Shown: positions 1 to 11,600 of the stretch, in pieces
How positions within the stretch are numbered: position 1 is the stretch's first letter
How the letters are laid out: every line of letters begins with the position of its first letter
From: Cymbidium sinense
Taxonomy: Eukaryota; Streptophyta; Magnoliopsida; Asparagales; Orchidaceae
Reading direction: 5' to 3'
Assembly: GCA_021442155.1 (NCBI GenBank)
Contig: CM038222.1
Location: 53,625,352 to 53,689,351, forward strand
DNA length: 64,000 nucleotides
The notes under the pieces: model-generated
Databases searched by the model: none
Seen by the model: only the letters and a program-made list of their open reading frames with translations
Told to the model about the DNA's origin: nothing
Position numbers and translations under genes: made by a program

Positions 1-2873
1 TCTTGAGCGATAAAGGATGGCTACCGTCCATCAATGACAGCTTGATCCGAGCTCACCCGAGCTTGAATGTAGATGAAAATGATCCCACACCTTTGGGGAA
101 GCATAACAAGAAGATTCAATGGAAGAAATTGCATGATATGAAAATTTCTTTCACAAAAGACCAACCAATTTTCATTCAAAGATTCATTTCAATGGCATAC
201 CTCACCGAAGCTTATGACAGGCAATTCCAACGATTGAGGAAGCTTCGTTTGGAAGAAACGAAGATTTGTTGAGCCGCACGAGCTTTGATTTGGTGTAGTT
301 TGCTCTGAAGACCAATCCACTAGGAGTTGGTGCTCGGGCTTGATCGAACTGTACCCTTTGACCATTGGGATGCTTGGGAAATAATGCGTTCTTGCTCAAT
401 TGGCTCCAAGGAAGCTTCGTGCAAAGTTAATTGCACTTTGGTGAAGGTTTGAGCAAATGGGAATCAGATTGAGGCTCCCCTATTTTGATTTTGCCTAAAA
501 CTGAGAATGTGGATTTTGAGGAGCTTAGGAAAGCTTGGAAATGGCTCCGGGGTTCCTCTCCTTGGCTGTTAGGGTTGAATCAAGTGTGAGTGTGTGAGTT
601 TGAGTGAGAATGAGGGGGGTATACCCCCTCATTCCTTGGATTGGAGGGCCATGGTTGAATTGGAATTTTTGATCAAGGGGTCACCATGGGGAGCTCGATT
701 TGAGTACAGAATCATATTAATTGGCTTCCTTCAAGTGGAGGAGGGTGTGAGAGTGGTTGGTAAGGGAGTAGTGGGTGTCTTATGGCTTTCCAAGTGTTCC
801 AATGGGAATGGGGTGGTGATTTCACCTCCCCATGGATCATGGCCAATGAAACCACTTTTAGGTCAGGTCAACCATGGTCCAAGGTTCCTATGTGGACTTA
901 TGGTTGGGTGCCGAGTGGCCATGGGGAGAGAATGACTCAATAAATATGTGTCTTATCTCATTGGATGCCCTAAACCTAAGGGAAAAAGGGTCATTTGGCT
1001 ATGGGTTTGATTTGGATGATTTGGGATGGGTCAAAGGTGGGTTAGCCCAAATTTCAAGTGGTTTAGAGTTTATTTGATTTAATTTGTCCTATTTAAGTCA
1101 AATTGGGTTAGGTTGGGTCAAGTTGACCAAATAGTCAAATTGATCAAAGAAAGGGTTGGGTCAAGTTCACATGACCAATTGGAGTGTATTGGTGTCATTG
1201 GTTTGATTCAATTTGCTTTGGATTTGGTTATGGCTCATTTGGATTCACATAAGTCTAATGGGTCAAGTTGACCAGTTTGACAAATTTGACCAAATTGGGT
1301 TAGGTTAGCTATTGTGTCAAGTCTAATTGGCTAATTAAAATTGATCGTAGGCTTTGGTTTGGTTCAATTTGGAATTAATTTGGGTTTTGGCTAATTTGAC
1401 CCTTTAGGTCAATTTGGGCTAAGTAGGTCAAGTTGACTAATTGGTCAACTTGGGCACAATTATGGCTTTGGTTAAGTTGAATAAGTGATTTGGATTTATC
1501 TTGAGCCATTGGTTGCAATCAATTTGAGTCAAATCATGATTTGACCCATTTTGGCTTTTTAGGCCAACTTGGGCCAACTTGGGTACAATGACCAATTAGG
1601 CTTGGTTTGGCTCAGGTGAGGGTTTGGGCATGTTCAATCATTGGTTAGGAATGGTTTGAATCAATGGTTTTACTCAATTTGGAATATGGTGGATTTTGGC
1701 TAGTTTTGATTTCATTTAGGTTAAGTGTTGACTTGGTCAAAGGCTAAGTTTGACTTGGTTTGACCTAATTTAAATAATTGACTAACCTAGGATGGTTGTT
1801 GATCATGTTGTGAGGTTTGGATGGGCTTAGTTCAATCCAATTTGGGTTGAATTAAAACTTGGCTAAAAAAGGTCTTTTAGGTCACTTTGGGCCAAGTGGA
1901 CCTAAATGGTTTAATTGGCTTGATCATAGCTTGATTCAACTTTAGTTATATTGATAAATAAGTTTGAGATGGAAATATAAATCCAATTGCAAGTGATTTG
2001 AATCCATATGGATTTTGGTTCACATGAAAATTTCAAGTCAAAAGGGATAACTTGGGTTTGATTTGGGTTAGCTTGGATTTGATTTGATAATTGTGATTTA
2101 TGTTTATATTTAGGTCAATGATTGTAGGAATGATTGAATCATGAAGAAATCCATGGGTTTTGATTTGATTTTGATAGGATTTGACCAAGTTCAAGGACTT
2201 AGCTCAAAAGGGTATAAATTAGATTTTGATTTGATTTGGGTTTGGTTTTGGCCTTTTGTATTTATTTTTTTGTAAATATAAATGATGATATAAATGGTTA
2301 TGAGAAAATCACTTGAGTTTGGAGTGATTTGGATTTGGTTAAGGCTAAGCCCATAAGGTGAAATCAAAGGGCGTACGAAAGGTTTTAGAATTTGAATTCA
2401 ATCATGGGTTTCTATCATTTGATAGTTGGATTTAATTTATGATTTGGATTTCGAATTTGAATTTAAGATTGAATTTGACAATTGAGAAAATCAATTAAAT
2501 TGGAGTTGATTTGAATTTGGTTAAGGATAAGTCTAAAAGACAAAATCAAAGAGCTTAGGAAGGAATTTGGAGTTTGAATTTGATCATGGATTTCAATCAT
2601 TGAATTTAAAATTGATTTGGAAATTGGATTTAAATTTGAGGTTTGGTTTGAAAGAAGGAAGCAAGGATTGGGTTTAGGCCATAGGGTAAGCAAGTCCTCC
2701 TAAATCTTTAAGGCATAACCTATTCCTATGGTTAACTCATTTAAGCCTCTAGGGTTAGGTTAAGTGTTCACCTAATCACTAGAAGTGTCTTAAAACTAAG
2801 GAACTATTTGTGTTTATAAGAGTTCTAGATCTATGATAAGGAAATTGAGAGCTCACTCCAAAACTGAGGTCAA
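1..2873 (+). mobile_element. Giant LTR-like unit, copy A (3' ~2.9 kb)
   Basis: This is the last ~2.9 kb of the repeated unit; the window cuts off its 5' part. It starts in the block 'gatccgagctcacccgagct', which recurs at about 30402 and 58167 in copies D and J. It then runs through a TTGAC-rich stretch, a TTTGAATTTGG-rich stretch, and the conserved 3' end at 2670-2873 ('gttaggttaagtgttcacc', 'aagagttctagatctatga', 'gaggtcaa'). The same 3' end is seen at 40126 and 61090 and, inverted, at 5087 and 31574. The junction at 2873/2874 is sharp: minus-strand RNase H sequence follows. ORFs at 594-935 and 874-1077 resemble no protein family and are not conserved as reading frames in the other copies. 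The LTR interpretation is inference; the repetition and the shared end are seen directly. Confidence 0.75.
1030..1920. promoter_or_regulatory. TTGAC/GTCAA (W-box core) cluster in LTR copy A
   Basis: GGTCAA and TTGACC recur in both orientations, often as the near-palindrome GGTCAAGTTGACC (for example around 1118-1130, 1263-1275 and 1427-1434). TTGAC(C/T) is the core W-box bound by plant WRKY factors. Whether this is regulatory or simply an expanded short repeat cannot be settled from sequence alone. Confidence 0.4.
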
Positions 2874-3047
2874 TAGTGGGTAATTTGCTTTAGTAGGGAT
2901 TAGACAACAATTGAGATAGTAGAGTGCAATCTCTTTTCCTTCATCATTGGCTTGCGCCAACAAAGCACCAAGGGAGTCTTCTAATGTAGCAGTGTAGAGA
3001 ATCAAAGGCTTGCCAGGGATAAAGGCTGCTAGAACTAGCAACGTCAT
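2874..3047 (-). pseudogene. Truncated RNase H domain start
   Basis: The minus strand encodes 'IPGKPLILYTATLEDSLGAL', then 'LAQANDEGKE' and 'ALYYLNCCL'. This is the opening of a Gypsy RNase H domain, which degrades the RNA strand during reverse transcription. It stops after 'KANYPL', where the LTR copy A end begins; the rest of RNase H and all of integrase are missing. The ORF that runs to 2853 picks up its last codons from the LTR. Confidence 0.75.
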
Positions 3048-3208
3048 CAGGTACTGCTTAATTTCTTTGAAGGTATGCTAACACTTGTCATCCTACTTGA
3101 ACTTGGCATCCTTTTTGATAAGTGTTGAGAATGAATGGCATCTTTCTGATAGGTTGGATATGAAACATTTTAGAAACACCAATTGCCCTTGAAATGGTCT
3201 AAGTTGAG

Positions 3209-4254
3209 TTAGACTTTCATGGGCTGACCTGGATCGATCTCTATTCCTCTATGTCGGACAACAAATCCAAGGAACTTCTCTGAAGCTACTCTGAATGCAC
3301 ACTTCAGGGGGTTCACTTTGAGGTTAAATTGCCTTAACCATTCAAAAACTACTCTCAAGTCAAAGAGATTGTCTTCCTTTTCTTTACTTTTGACTACAAG
3401 TTCATCAACATAACATTCGACTTGATGCTGAATGAGATCGTTGAAGATTCGAGTCATGGCCTGTTGGTAGGTAGCACTTGCATTTTTAAGGCAGAAAGGC
3501 TTGACCTTATAACAATAAATTTTGATCGAGGTTCAAAAAGTAGTGTTCTTCTCATCTTCAGGGGCCATCTTTATTTGGTTATATCCAAATAAGTCATCCA
3601 TGAAGGAGAAGATTGCGTGAGATGAGGCAATGTCCACCATCAGTTCTTGTATTGGTAGTGAAAATTTGTCTTTTGGACATGCCTTATTTGAGTATCTAAA
3701 ATCAACACATATATGAATTTGGCCATTCTTCTTCTTAATATGGATGACACTGGTCAACCAGGTAGTATTTTTCTTCCCTAATGAATCCATCATCGATCAG
3801 TTTCTTAACTTCAGAAAAAGACCTATTGTTCAATGTCTAATCGCATGCATCTAGGAGCTTTCTTGATAGGGTTAGTACTAGGCTCTATTGCTATTTTATA
3901 GAGTGCTATGTCAGGAGATAAATTGGGCATCTCTTCATAACTCCATGTGAAGTAGTCCTTAAACTCAATCAATAGCCTAACTAAGTCATTGGTTTTAATT
4001 TGATTTAACAAGGAATTGATGTATGTCAGACGTGGATCATCTTCTGTCCCTAAGTTAATTTTTTTATGCTTATCAATGGTTGATCTGATCTCCTCTTTAA
4101 ACTCTGATGGTGTATCTTTGACTTCAAAATTATTTGGAGGATCTAAAATTTCTAAACACACCTCCTCATATGAGTTAGCATGATTTGAAAAGAACCTATC
4201 AGATTCCAAATGATTGGTGACTAAGCAATAATCGTCATCATCGATTGGACCCAT
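3209..4254 (-). pseudogene. Degenerate Ty3/Gypsy reverse transcriptase core
   Basis: The RT family copies element RNA into DNA. Visible motifs, in order: 'FTWSYEEMPNLSPDIALYKI' in the connection to protease; 'TSVIHIKKKNGQIHICVDFR' and 'NKACPKDKFSLP' (fingers/palm); 'FSFMDDLFGYNQIKMAPEDE' (palm, first catalytic aspartate region); 'ECYVDELVVKSK' (catalytic loop, codons at 3401-3412); and 'KFLGFVVRHRGIEIDP' (thumb side). The usual YVDD-type box reads YVDE, so the second aspartate of the pair is replaced. Frames break between 3823 and 3793 and between 3533 and 3457. It is non-functional as it stands. Confidence 0.88.
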
Positions 4255-4739
4255 TGTACCGACTCCTAGTCATTTTCTTGATTGAGAATGTCTGCATTTA
4301 TTGTCTCATAACCTCTTGAAGTAATTTAATTAGTTCAGTCCAAGCATGTGGAATCAATCCTTTCTTTGCTAAATTTATGACCCATAGTGAATACCAATCG
4401 AAAGATAATTCTATTAAATTTTTAAATGAATCATCCTCAAGTTTTACATCAACTTCTTGACTTTATGATGATGCTCCCAGAAAGAACCTCTGAGTCTTCA
4501 CATCTATGGATGACTTATGGGCTTTCTTAACTACCAAACCCTCAACTTTTTATGAGAAAAGTGAGGTTAGAGGTAAGGTTCCCAACTGATGCCTAACTAT
4601 TTCACATAAATACTTGGATATATTAATGCTTTGCTTTGGAGGTCTGTCTTCATTGCTATCTAGCTCAAATGTCACTTCTAAAGGAATATGCTGCTGAGAA
4701 GAGCAGACTAGTGTGCTAACCATATAAGACTCATCCTTT

Positions 4740-4900
4740 GAACTAGATTATAAGTCTATATGGATTGCAGGTGTACTCCTGGTGGCTGGGACATACCACA
4801 TATTGGGTGGCCAATAAGGTGGCTTTCCATCTCTAGGGCTGCCTCTAAACTGTCCTCTTCCTCTGCCTGGAAAAGGTTGGGTCATTCTACTCACATGTTC
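4740..4900 (-). pseudogene. Arg/Gly-rich linker upstream of RT
   Basis: Minus-strand translation gives 'RMTQPFPGRGRGQFRGSP', then 'RDGKPPYWPPNMWYVPATRS'. Such basic Gly/Arg-rich linkers occur around the gag/protease part of plant Gypsy polyproteins. It lies close to the 3' boundary of LTR copy B (5087), so leader and gag are missing between that LTR and this linker. The plus-strand ORF here (4760-5092) is its antisense shadow. Confidence 0.6.
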
Positions 4901-6459
4901 GAATGGGGTAACGAACTATGGGTGGAATCTAATGTCAAGATTCGCTTCTTCTTCCAATTCTATTTCTCCCTTTTTATTTTCTTTCTCTTTTTTCTTTTAC
5001 TTTTGAACTTTGGCCAAGTTAGAGAGAATAGACTTATTGATTTTGAGGGAGGTAGTAGGCCGCATCTTCATATATGCCGACCTCATTATTAACCTCATTT
5101 TTTGAATGAGTTCTCAACACCTCAATCTTCATCTTAGGATTCCTCTTAGACTTTAAGAGTTCCTTAGTCTTAAGACACATCTAGCAATTAGGTGGACACT
5201 GCCCCTATCCCTAGAAGACTTAGAAGACTTAGCCATAGGAATAGGTCATGCCTTAGGGGTGTTAGGAAAACTCCTACCCTTTAGCTTAAGCCATTCCTCA
5301 CTTTCCTTCTTTCAATTCAAACTCTAAATAAATTCTATTTGATTTTCTCAAACTCCAAATCAATTCCATGATTGAAACTATGATTGAAAGCTATGATAAA
5401 AAATCCATCAAAATTCCTAAGTCAAAATTTTCCTGAGTCCTTAATCCTTCCTTAAAGACTTAGACAAAATCATGATCTAAACTACTCAAGTCTTTAAGAT
5501 TTTCTCATGATCAAATTATATTCTCATTTATATTCAAATTTTTAAATGAAATATAAATTCAAACTCATCAAATCAAACTCAAAATTCCAAAATAATTCAT
5601 AAAATTTTCCTAAATTCCTTTAATTTTCCATTAAAGGACTTAGCCAAAATCAACTCCAAATCTTGATCAAACATATTCAAATCCTTGGAATTTTCTCAAA
5701 ATATATTTATATCCTCATTTATATTCTCATATATAAATGAAATATAAATATAATCAATTCAGTCAAACGCAAAAAAATTAAATTTTAAAATAAAAATGCT
5801 TAAAAATTCCATTAACCCTTAATATTTCATTAATGGATTTACCCTAAACTTTGATCAAACCACTTTAAATTCATGGAATTTTTTTAAAATATATTCGTAT
5901 CCTCATTTATGTTCTCATATATAAATGAATTATAAATATGAATTAATCAAATCTAACTCAAAAAATTAAATTTCAAATTAAAAATTCAATTAAATCCTTT
6001 AAATTCCCTTTAATGGATTTAACTTGAAATCATGATTAAACTCTTTCAAATCCTTGAAATTTTCTCATGATCAATTTATATTCACTTATATAAATGAAAT
6101 ATAAATTTAAACAATCAAAACCAACTCCAAAGATCAAACTCAAATCAAATCAAAATCAAATCTAAGCCTTTCAAGTCAAAATCTTGAACTTAGCCAAATC
6201 ACTTTCAAATCAAGCCAAACTCTTGATTTTCTCGCTTGGTTCAATCAATCCTACAATCATGAGATCATATATAAATCCAAATCCTAATCCTTAAATCAAA
6301 ACCCAAATCAAAAATCAAACCCAAAACTCCTTCATATTCTTCCTTTAAATATGAGATTTTCAAATGAATCAAAATCCATTTGACTTAAAACCTCTTGTAA
6401 ATTGATTTATATTTCAATCATAAGTCCGTATAAAAGATCAATCAACTTCAAATCATGCT

Positions 6460-7290
6460 TGACCATACCATTTGACTCACTTAGGCTCACTTGACCCAAA
6501 GTGACCTAAAGTACCCTTATGAGCCAACTTTTGATTCTAACCAAATTGGATTGAATCAAACTCATATTTGCCTCTCATCATGATCAACAATCATCATGGG
6601 ATGATAAATCAATCAAATTGTGTCAAACCAAGTCAAACCTAAGGGTTGACCAAGTCAACACTTAACCTAAAATGAAACTTAACATAACCAAAATCCACTA
6701 TAGGACAATTTGATTGAAACCATTGATCCAAGTTCACTCATGACCTATGTTTGAACTTGACCAAGTCAACCTTTGAGCCTAACCTAGCCCATTTCGTCCA
6801 CTTAACCCAAGTTGACCCATTTTGACCTAAAGGGCCAAAATGTGTCAAAACTTGATTGGATTGGATCAAGTCAATTCCAAATCACTTGTGGAACTTGACC
6901 AAAGCCTCAATTGGCCAACTTGACCCAACCTAGCCCAATTGACCTTAGACCTAACATGACCTAAAGGGGTCATGTTGAGCCAAAATTGAACCTAACTCAA
7001 ATTGATTGGAAACAAAGATACCAATCCCCTCCATATGACCAACCAAACATAAACCTACCTTTGACCTAACCTAAATAGGTTAAATGGGTCAAATAGGTCA
7101 ACTTGACCCATTTGACCTAAATGGGTCATATGAGCCAAAACCTAATCTATACCAAATTGAACCAAACAAAAGGCACCAAAATATTTCAAATGGTCATATG
7201 AACTTGACCCAACCCTTAGTTTGATCCAATTTGACCTATTGGTCAACTTGACCCATTTTGACCTAAATGGGTCAACATGAGCCAAACCCT
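6460..7290. promoter_or_regulatory. TTGAC/GTCAA (W-box core) cluster in LTR copy B
   Basis: I counted 18 TTGAC cores on either strand between 6781 and 7280. About one would be expected by chance for a 5-mer in 500 bp on both strands. Many are full TTGACC sites in 'ggtcaacttgaccc'-type inverted pairs. WRKY factors bind TTGAC(C/T), so the cluster could act as an enhancer within the LTR; this is inference. Confidence 0.45.
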
Positions 7291-7772
7291 ATCAAATGGA
7301 TTCCAAATCAATTGAAACTTGGCCCAACCTATTTTCTCAACATACCAAACATACTCAAATTGAAAAATAGTAAAATTATGACTATACCCCTAGGCCATAG
7401 AACAAATTTTGGCCAAGCACATGGGTATTTTGGTCATGAACTCATCACAAACACCTGAGGCTCTCCTAAAATATCAAGGGGACCCAGTGATGAGTGGTGC
7501 ACCCAACCCAATGGATTTGGGTCAACCCATTTGGCCTATGGAACAAACTCGACCCATAGGCATAAAATTGAATTTTCAAAATATCCCCAAACCTCAATTG
7601 ATTGCACATGGGAGTTAGGCATCCACTCCTCTGGACAAACCGACCATGTGCACACCTCTAACCACTCAAACATCCCATCCATTATGACAATTGGATCAAA
7701 ATGACATGAATAGGCTCGATCGTTTAATTTCCATAGAGGGAGATATACTCCCCCTAATTCACTAAAATCAAA

Positions 7773-7790
7773 ACACACACACACACACAC
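7773..7790. repeat. (AC)9 microsatellite
   Basis: An uninterrupted AC run inside LTR copy B. The neighbouring minus-strand ORF (7536-7790) reads through it as alternating Met/Cys-Val codons and is not a gene. Confidence 0.95.
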
Positions 7791-10199
7791 TCGATTGGGA
7801 CCTAAGGAGAGTTAGCAACCTTCATAGAGCTCCTCCAAGCATCCTAGAGCTCATTCCATTTTCCCATTTCTCGATTTTCAAATAGTGAAAACAGGGGATA
7901 TACATTGAAGAGCAAAATTCTTCCACACTCAATTTCATCCAAATTCTTCCTACATCCATCATTAGAGGATCAATTCAAGCCTACCCGAGCTTCCAATTGA
8001 ATTCCCACATCAAGGAAGAAATCAATTCAATCAAAGCCGTAAGGATATCTAAGGGGAGTTGGTCCACCCACTCATGCAACCTCAAGGAACCTCAAGGCTT
8101 CGTCTCCTAACAGCTTCTCATCGATCCAGACCGATCACCTCTGATGAGGTTAGTCAATTTCTGACCACTTAGGCTAAGGTGTGTTGCTCTTTTGTGAAGT
8201 GGATTTTCATCTTATAGGATCTTAGTCGTTGGATTGGCCGGTCTGATCGCCTAGATGGTTTGTGTTGAATTTTGTTTGAATTCATGAAGGATTAGGGTCG
8301 AATCTTCCCTTGGATTGTGAATGGCACATTCCTCCTCAGGGAAGAACTCAACCAATCTCAGTCGTGCATCCGCGTGTTCTTAGATGGATGGCTGAGATTA
8401 ATTCACACGCTTTAGAATTCTTTTTCCCCTTTAAAAGCATGGATTTACCCTCTGCCGTCTGATCTTTGATCGGACAGCTAAGAGTAAAGATGCATGCACT
8501 GCCGCCACCTCTCCTGATTTGATGGGTTAAGTATAGGCTCATGGTGTGACACGTGTAAAGCGCGCTGACCACCTCCACCACGCGCCACACCGCGGGTGGG
8601 GGATTAAACAGGGATTATTTATTTAACTAATTAATTCCTAATTAATCCCTATGGCTTCTAAAAATCATACCTCCTCATACAAAATTCAAAAAAAATAAAA
8701 ATAAAAATGTCTTGGATAGATAATTTCATCTAGAATATTTTAAAATTATTTTCAATACATTTTGATTTTCCTTTTTCTCTGAATTTGGGTTTCTTTGGGA
8801 GTGGTAATTAGCTAATTACCTTCTAATTAAGTCACCAATGGATCTTAAATTTCTAGTGTTCATATTAGCGGATGACATCTGCCTCCCTTAATTTTCTTGA
8901 GATTTATTAAGTCCTTGATTAGGGAAATTGCTAGCTCATTCCTTAATTACCCCTTCATAAAATTAAGGGTAATTAAAATGTAATTAGTGTATTTTCCCTA
9001 TGTTTAAGTTGGAATAAGGTTAGATCCAGTGAATGGGGATTTTAGGGAATAGTTTTGGGGTATTTCCCCTAAGCTATTCCATAAACCCCCTTTTTCTTTC
9101 CTTAATCCCCTTCTTAATTAGGGGTAAATCCATTAATTACCCTTCTAAACAATTTTCCAAAAATTCTAAAATTTTTTGGAACATAATTAATCTACCTTCG
9201 GTAGATACTTAGGTGTTCAATAGCCTAAGTCTAATTAAGGAAATTAAATCCCCTTTCATAAGTATGTAGGGGTGTTTTAAAAGTACTTAAGCTAAAACCC
9301 CTTAGCTTAATTAAATTTTAATTGTGAGCTAAATTGCATTAGACCTTTTCATTACTAGGTGCAGTACAAATTTACATACACTGTGGGTTTATGTCATATT
9401 GTTGGCTCATAATTACCTAAGTTAATTTTCCTAAGGTGGTGTAGGTAAGGGTTAATTAAATCACTTAAATGCATACCTTAACCTATTCAACACTTAAAAA
9501 TGGATTTAATTATCTAAAAATTAAACTAAAATACAAAACACATATGGCAATGGGTTAGGAATAGCGAACAAATCTCACCCATTTAAAATTAAATCAAACT
9601 TCAAAAAACAAAAATCATTTTGAAATTCACTTTGATTTATTCTAAATTTTCTTATTCTTTAAGAATGTCTTTAGGAATTAAGTAAAGTGAATTTGTTCAT
9701 GTGATTACATTGGTTTAGATCTTTCCCAACATGTTAAATTGTATGCCATATGATTTATGCATCCATGATTTCATATTTTCAAAGTTTTCAAATGAACTTG
9801 TTTACTTTATGTCAAATGTGCATGTGTTGGCTAAAGTTAAAAATGAGTGGCTATTATCACTATTAAATCTAAAGTATTTTCAAAATATATAAATGAAACA
9901 TCAAATCTAAAAATACGCTATTCGTATATTAATTATAAGCTTGCATGTGGTGGATAATAAAGTCATGTATAGTGTAGCACTTCTTTCTTTCCATTAAGTT
10001 AGCCTAGTTTTGAATAAGGGTTAGTAAGATGTAGGGTTCATTTGAATAGAACCCAACACTTGCTTTATCCTATACTTTATTCATCTCTATGCTATCATCT
10101 AAGGAGGATTTTCTACACTTATAAGAATAAATTGCATAAACAAAATGAAACCATTAAGTAAACTTTTGCATATTCTTTTTTCCACTTTATTTTTTTATA

Positions 10200-10330
10200 T
10201 GTATATTAGTACTTAAGGAAAGTGGTATATTAGGCTAGACAACCCTGAGGTTGCAAGGCTTTAAGTAGGCCTAAGTAGGTCTTGTACCTTACACCTCTTG
10301 TTAACAGTGGCATTGTACTCACTCATGCCT
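10200..10330 (-). repeat. Single copy of the LTR ~250-bp module (copy B)
   Basis: Contains 'ggctagacaaccctgaggtt', 'aaggctttaagtaggcctaa' and 'cttgttaacagtggcattg'. This is a diverged, inverted copy of the module present two or three times in units C, D, E and H. Confidence 0.6.
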
Positions 10331-11552
10331 TTCTACTTCCATGCATGTATGTGAAATTTTGGAGAAAGAAAACCCTTTTCTACTTAACAAAATTCATGCA
10401 TCCAAGTCTTCTAAATTTCTTAAATGAATTACTTAGCATGCATCATTAATTGTGTTAATTATCTCATTTGCATGTATAGATATGCTTAGGGTCCATCCAT
10501 ATGCATGTTATATATGTTGGGAAAGAATTGAAGTAATGTGTGTTATGTGGATTTTTTATTCATATTTTCTTAATCTTAAAAGGCCTTTCTTTTTGAATAA
10601 ATTTGTTTAGAATTGATATAAACTTAGGATTAATTAAAAGGTTTAATCAAAACATTCACCTAAGTGAAACTAAAACATGAAATTTATCTTATAAATTACT
10701 TAAGGATTAGGGAAGGAAATAGAAGTTCTCTTTTTTTTCCCTCTCTTTATTACTTAGTAATTAATTATAGGATTCACTCAAACTAAACCAAAACATGAAA
10801 TAAAAATAATCCAAAGTCTCTAAATAACTTAAATAAAACCCTCCTCTAAGTTGAATATGTCTTTCACACATAGAAAATTCAAACCTAAAGTCTTAAGCTA
10901 ATCATACCACTCAAACCTTCAAAGCACACACATTAGCCTAAGTCACCACTTCTAGCTTTAGGTTAGGTTAGAGCATGGCTTGATGTTATGTTTTATTTTG
11001 TGGTGAATATTTTAGATTAGATGTTAGGGTGTATGCTCATAGAATGATTGGTAGGAGGTGCTTAATCTAACCATTCTTTTTTGTAGGGGATTATGCTAAA
11101 GGGGCACTATCATAAATAAAAATATAAATGCTTCTTGCTTGCAGGTGCTTATACCCTTTAGCATAATCCATAGACTAGGTGGAATTAGTTACCGTTTTGT
11201 GGGGTGATAACTCCAATATACATGCTTGGGATTTATGTGGTGTGATTTGACTAACCCTTATTTTGCAGGTATTAGTTAGATTTATGCATTTCCTTTTCAT
11301 GTAAAAATTTGTATATTTAGGATTTGGAATGATTTGTTATGGGGGATTAGGTTGAACATTGGTCATAAGACTTCATCTTATGTACCATGTGAAGCCTTGG
11401 AGCATCTACCATTCAACCATATAAAGAAAGATCCAAAGAAGAAAGGAAGAAAGATGAAAAGAAAGAAAGAAGAAAGAATAATAAAGCTTGAAGACCCCCA
11501 TAATAATGAATTCCTTTTGCTTAAATGTAATTTAATTCATTTGTAATACGGG

Positions 11553-11600
11553 TTATATAAGGGTAGAGCTCGACTACCCACATTTAATATTTTCGGGTTT
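11553..11600. repeat. Conserved GGGTAG...CTACCC hairpin block in LTR copy B
   Basis: GGGTAG (11561-11566) pairs with CTACCC (11574-11579) across a 7-nt loop. Counterparts sit at 21223-21241, 26561-26578, 53162-53179 and 54984-55002, and inverted at about 37587-37605. It is one of the best-preserved points of the unit. On this strand it is preceded by 'tatataag', a TATA-like string that lies antisense to the LTR direction. Confidence 0.5.

Larger units (their letters stand above)
2874..5086 (-). pseudogene. Ty3/Gypsy pol fragment: linker, reverse transcriptase, start of RNase H
   Basis: On the minus strand this reads as a Gypsy-type pol fragment broken into at least four frames. From its 5' end (right side) there is an Arg/Gly-rich linker with 'GRGRGQFRGSPRDGKPPYWP' (about 4890-4790), a ~140-codon stretch (4254-3823) containing 'FKDYFTWSYEEMPNLSPDIA', the RT palm and fingers (3793-3533), the catalytic-loop region (3457-3209), and an RNase H start (3047-2874). 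Stops and frameshifts separate the pieces, integrase is absent, and the fragment ends exactly where LTR copy A ends. It lies between two inward-facing LTR ends (A from the left, B from the right), so it is a relic. The FTWSYEEMP context and the pol order suggest the Tat/Ogre side of Ty3/Gypsy. Confidence 0.85.

Noticed and set aside
594..935. 113-codon plus-strand ORF as a gene
   Set aside because: It lies in LTR copy A. The same segment in copies G, D and J does not keep this frame, and no domain or signal is visible.
11553..11560. TATATAAG as the LTR promoter TATA box
   Set aside because: It lies antisense to the LTR direction fixed by the polypurine tract and gag. Kept only as a possible antisense promoter.
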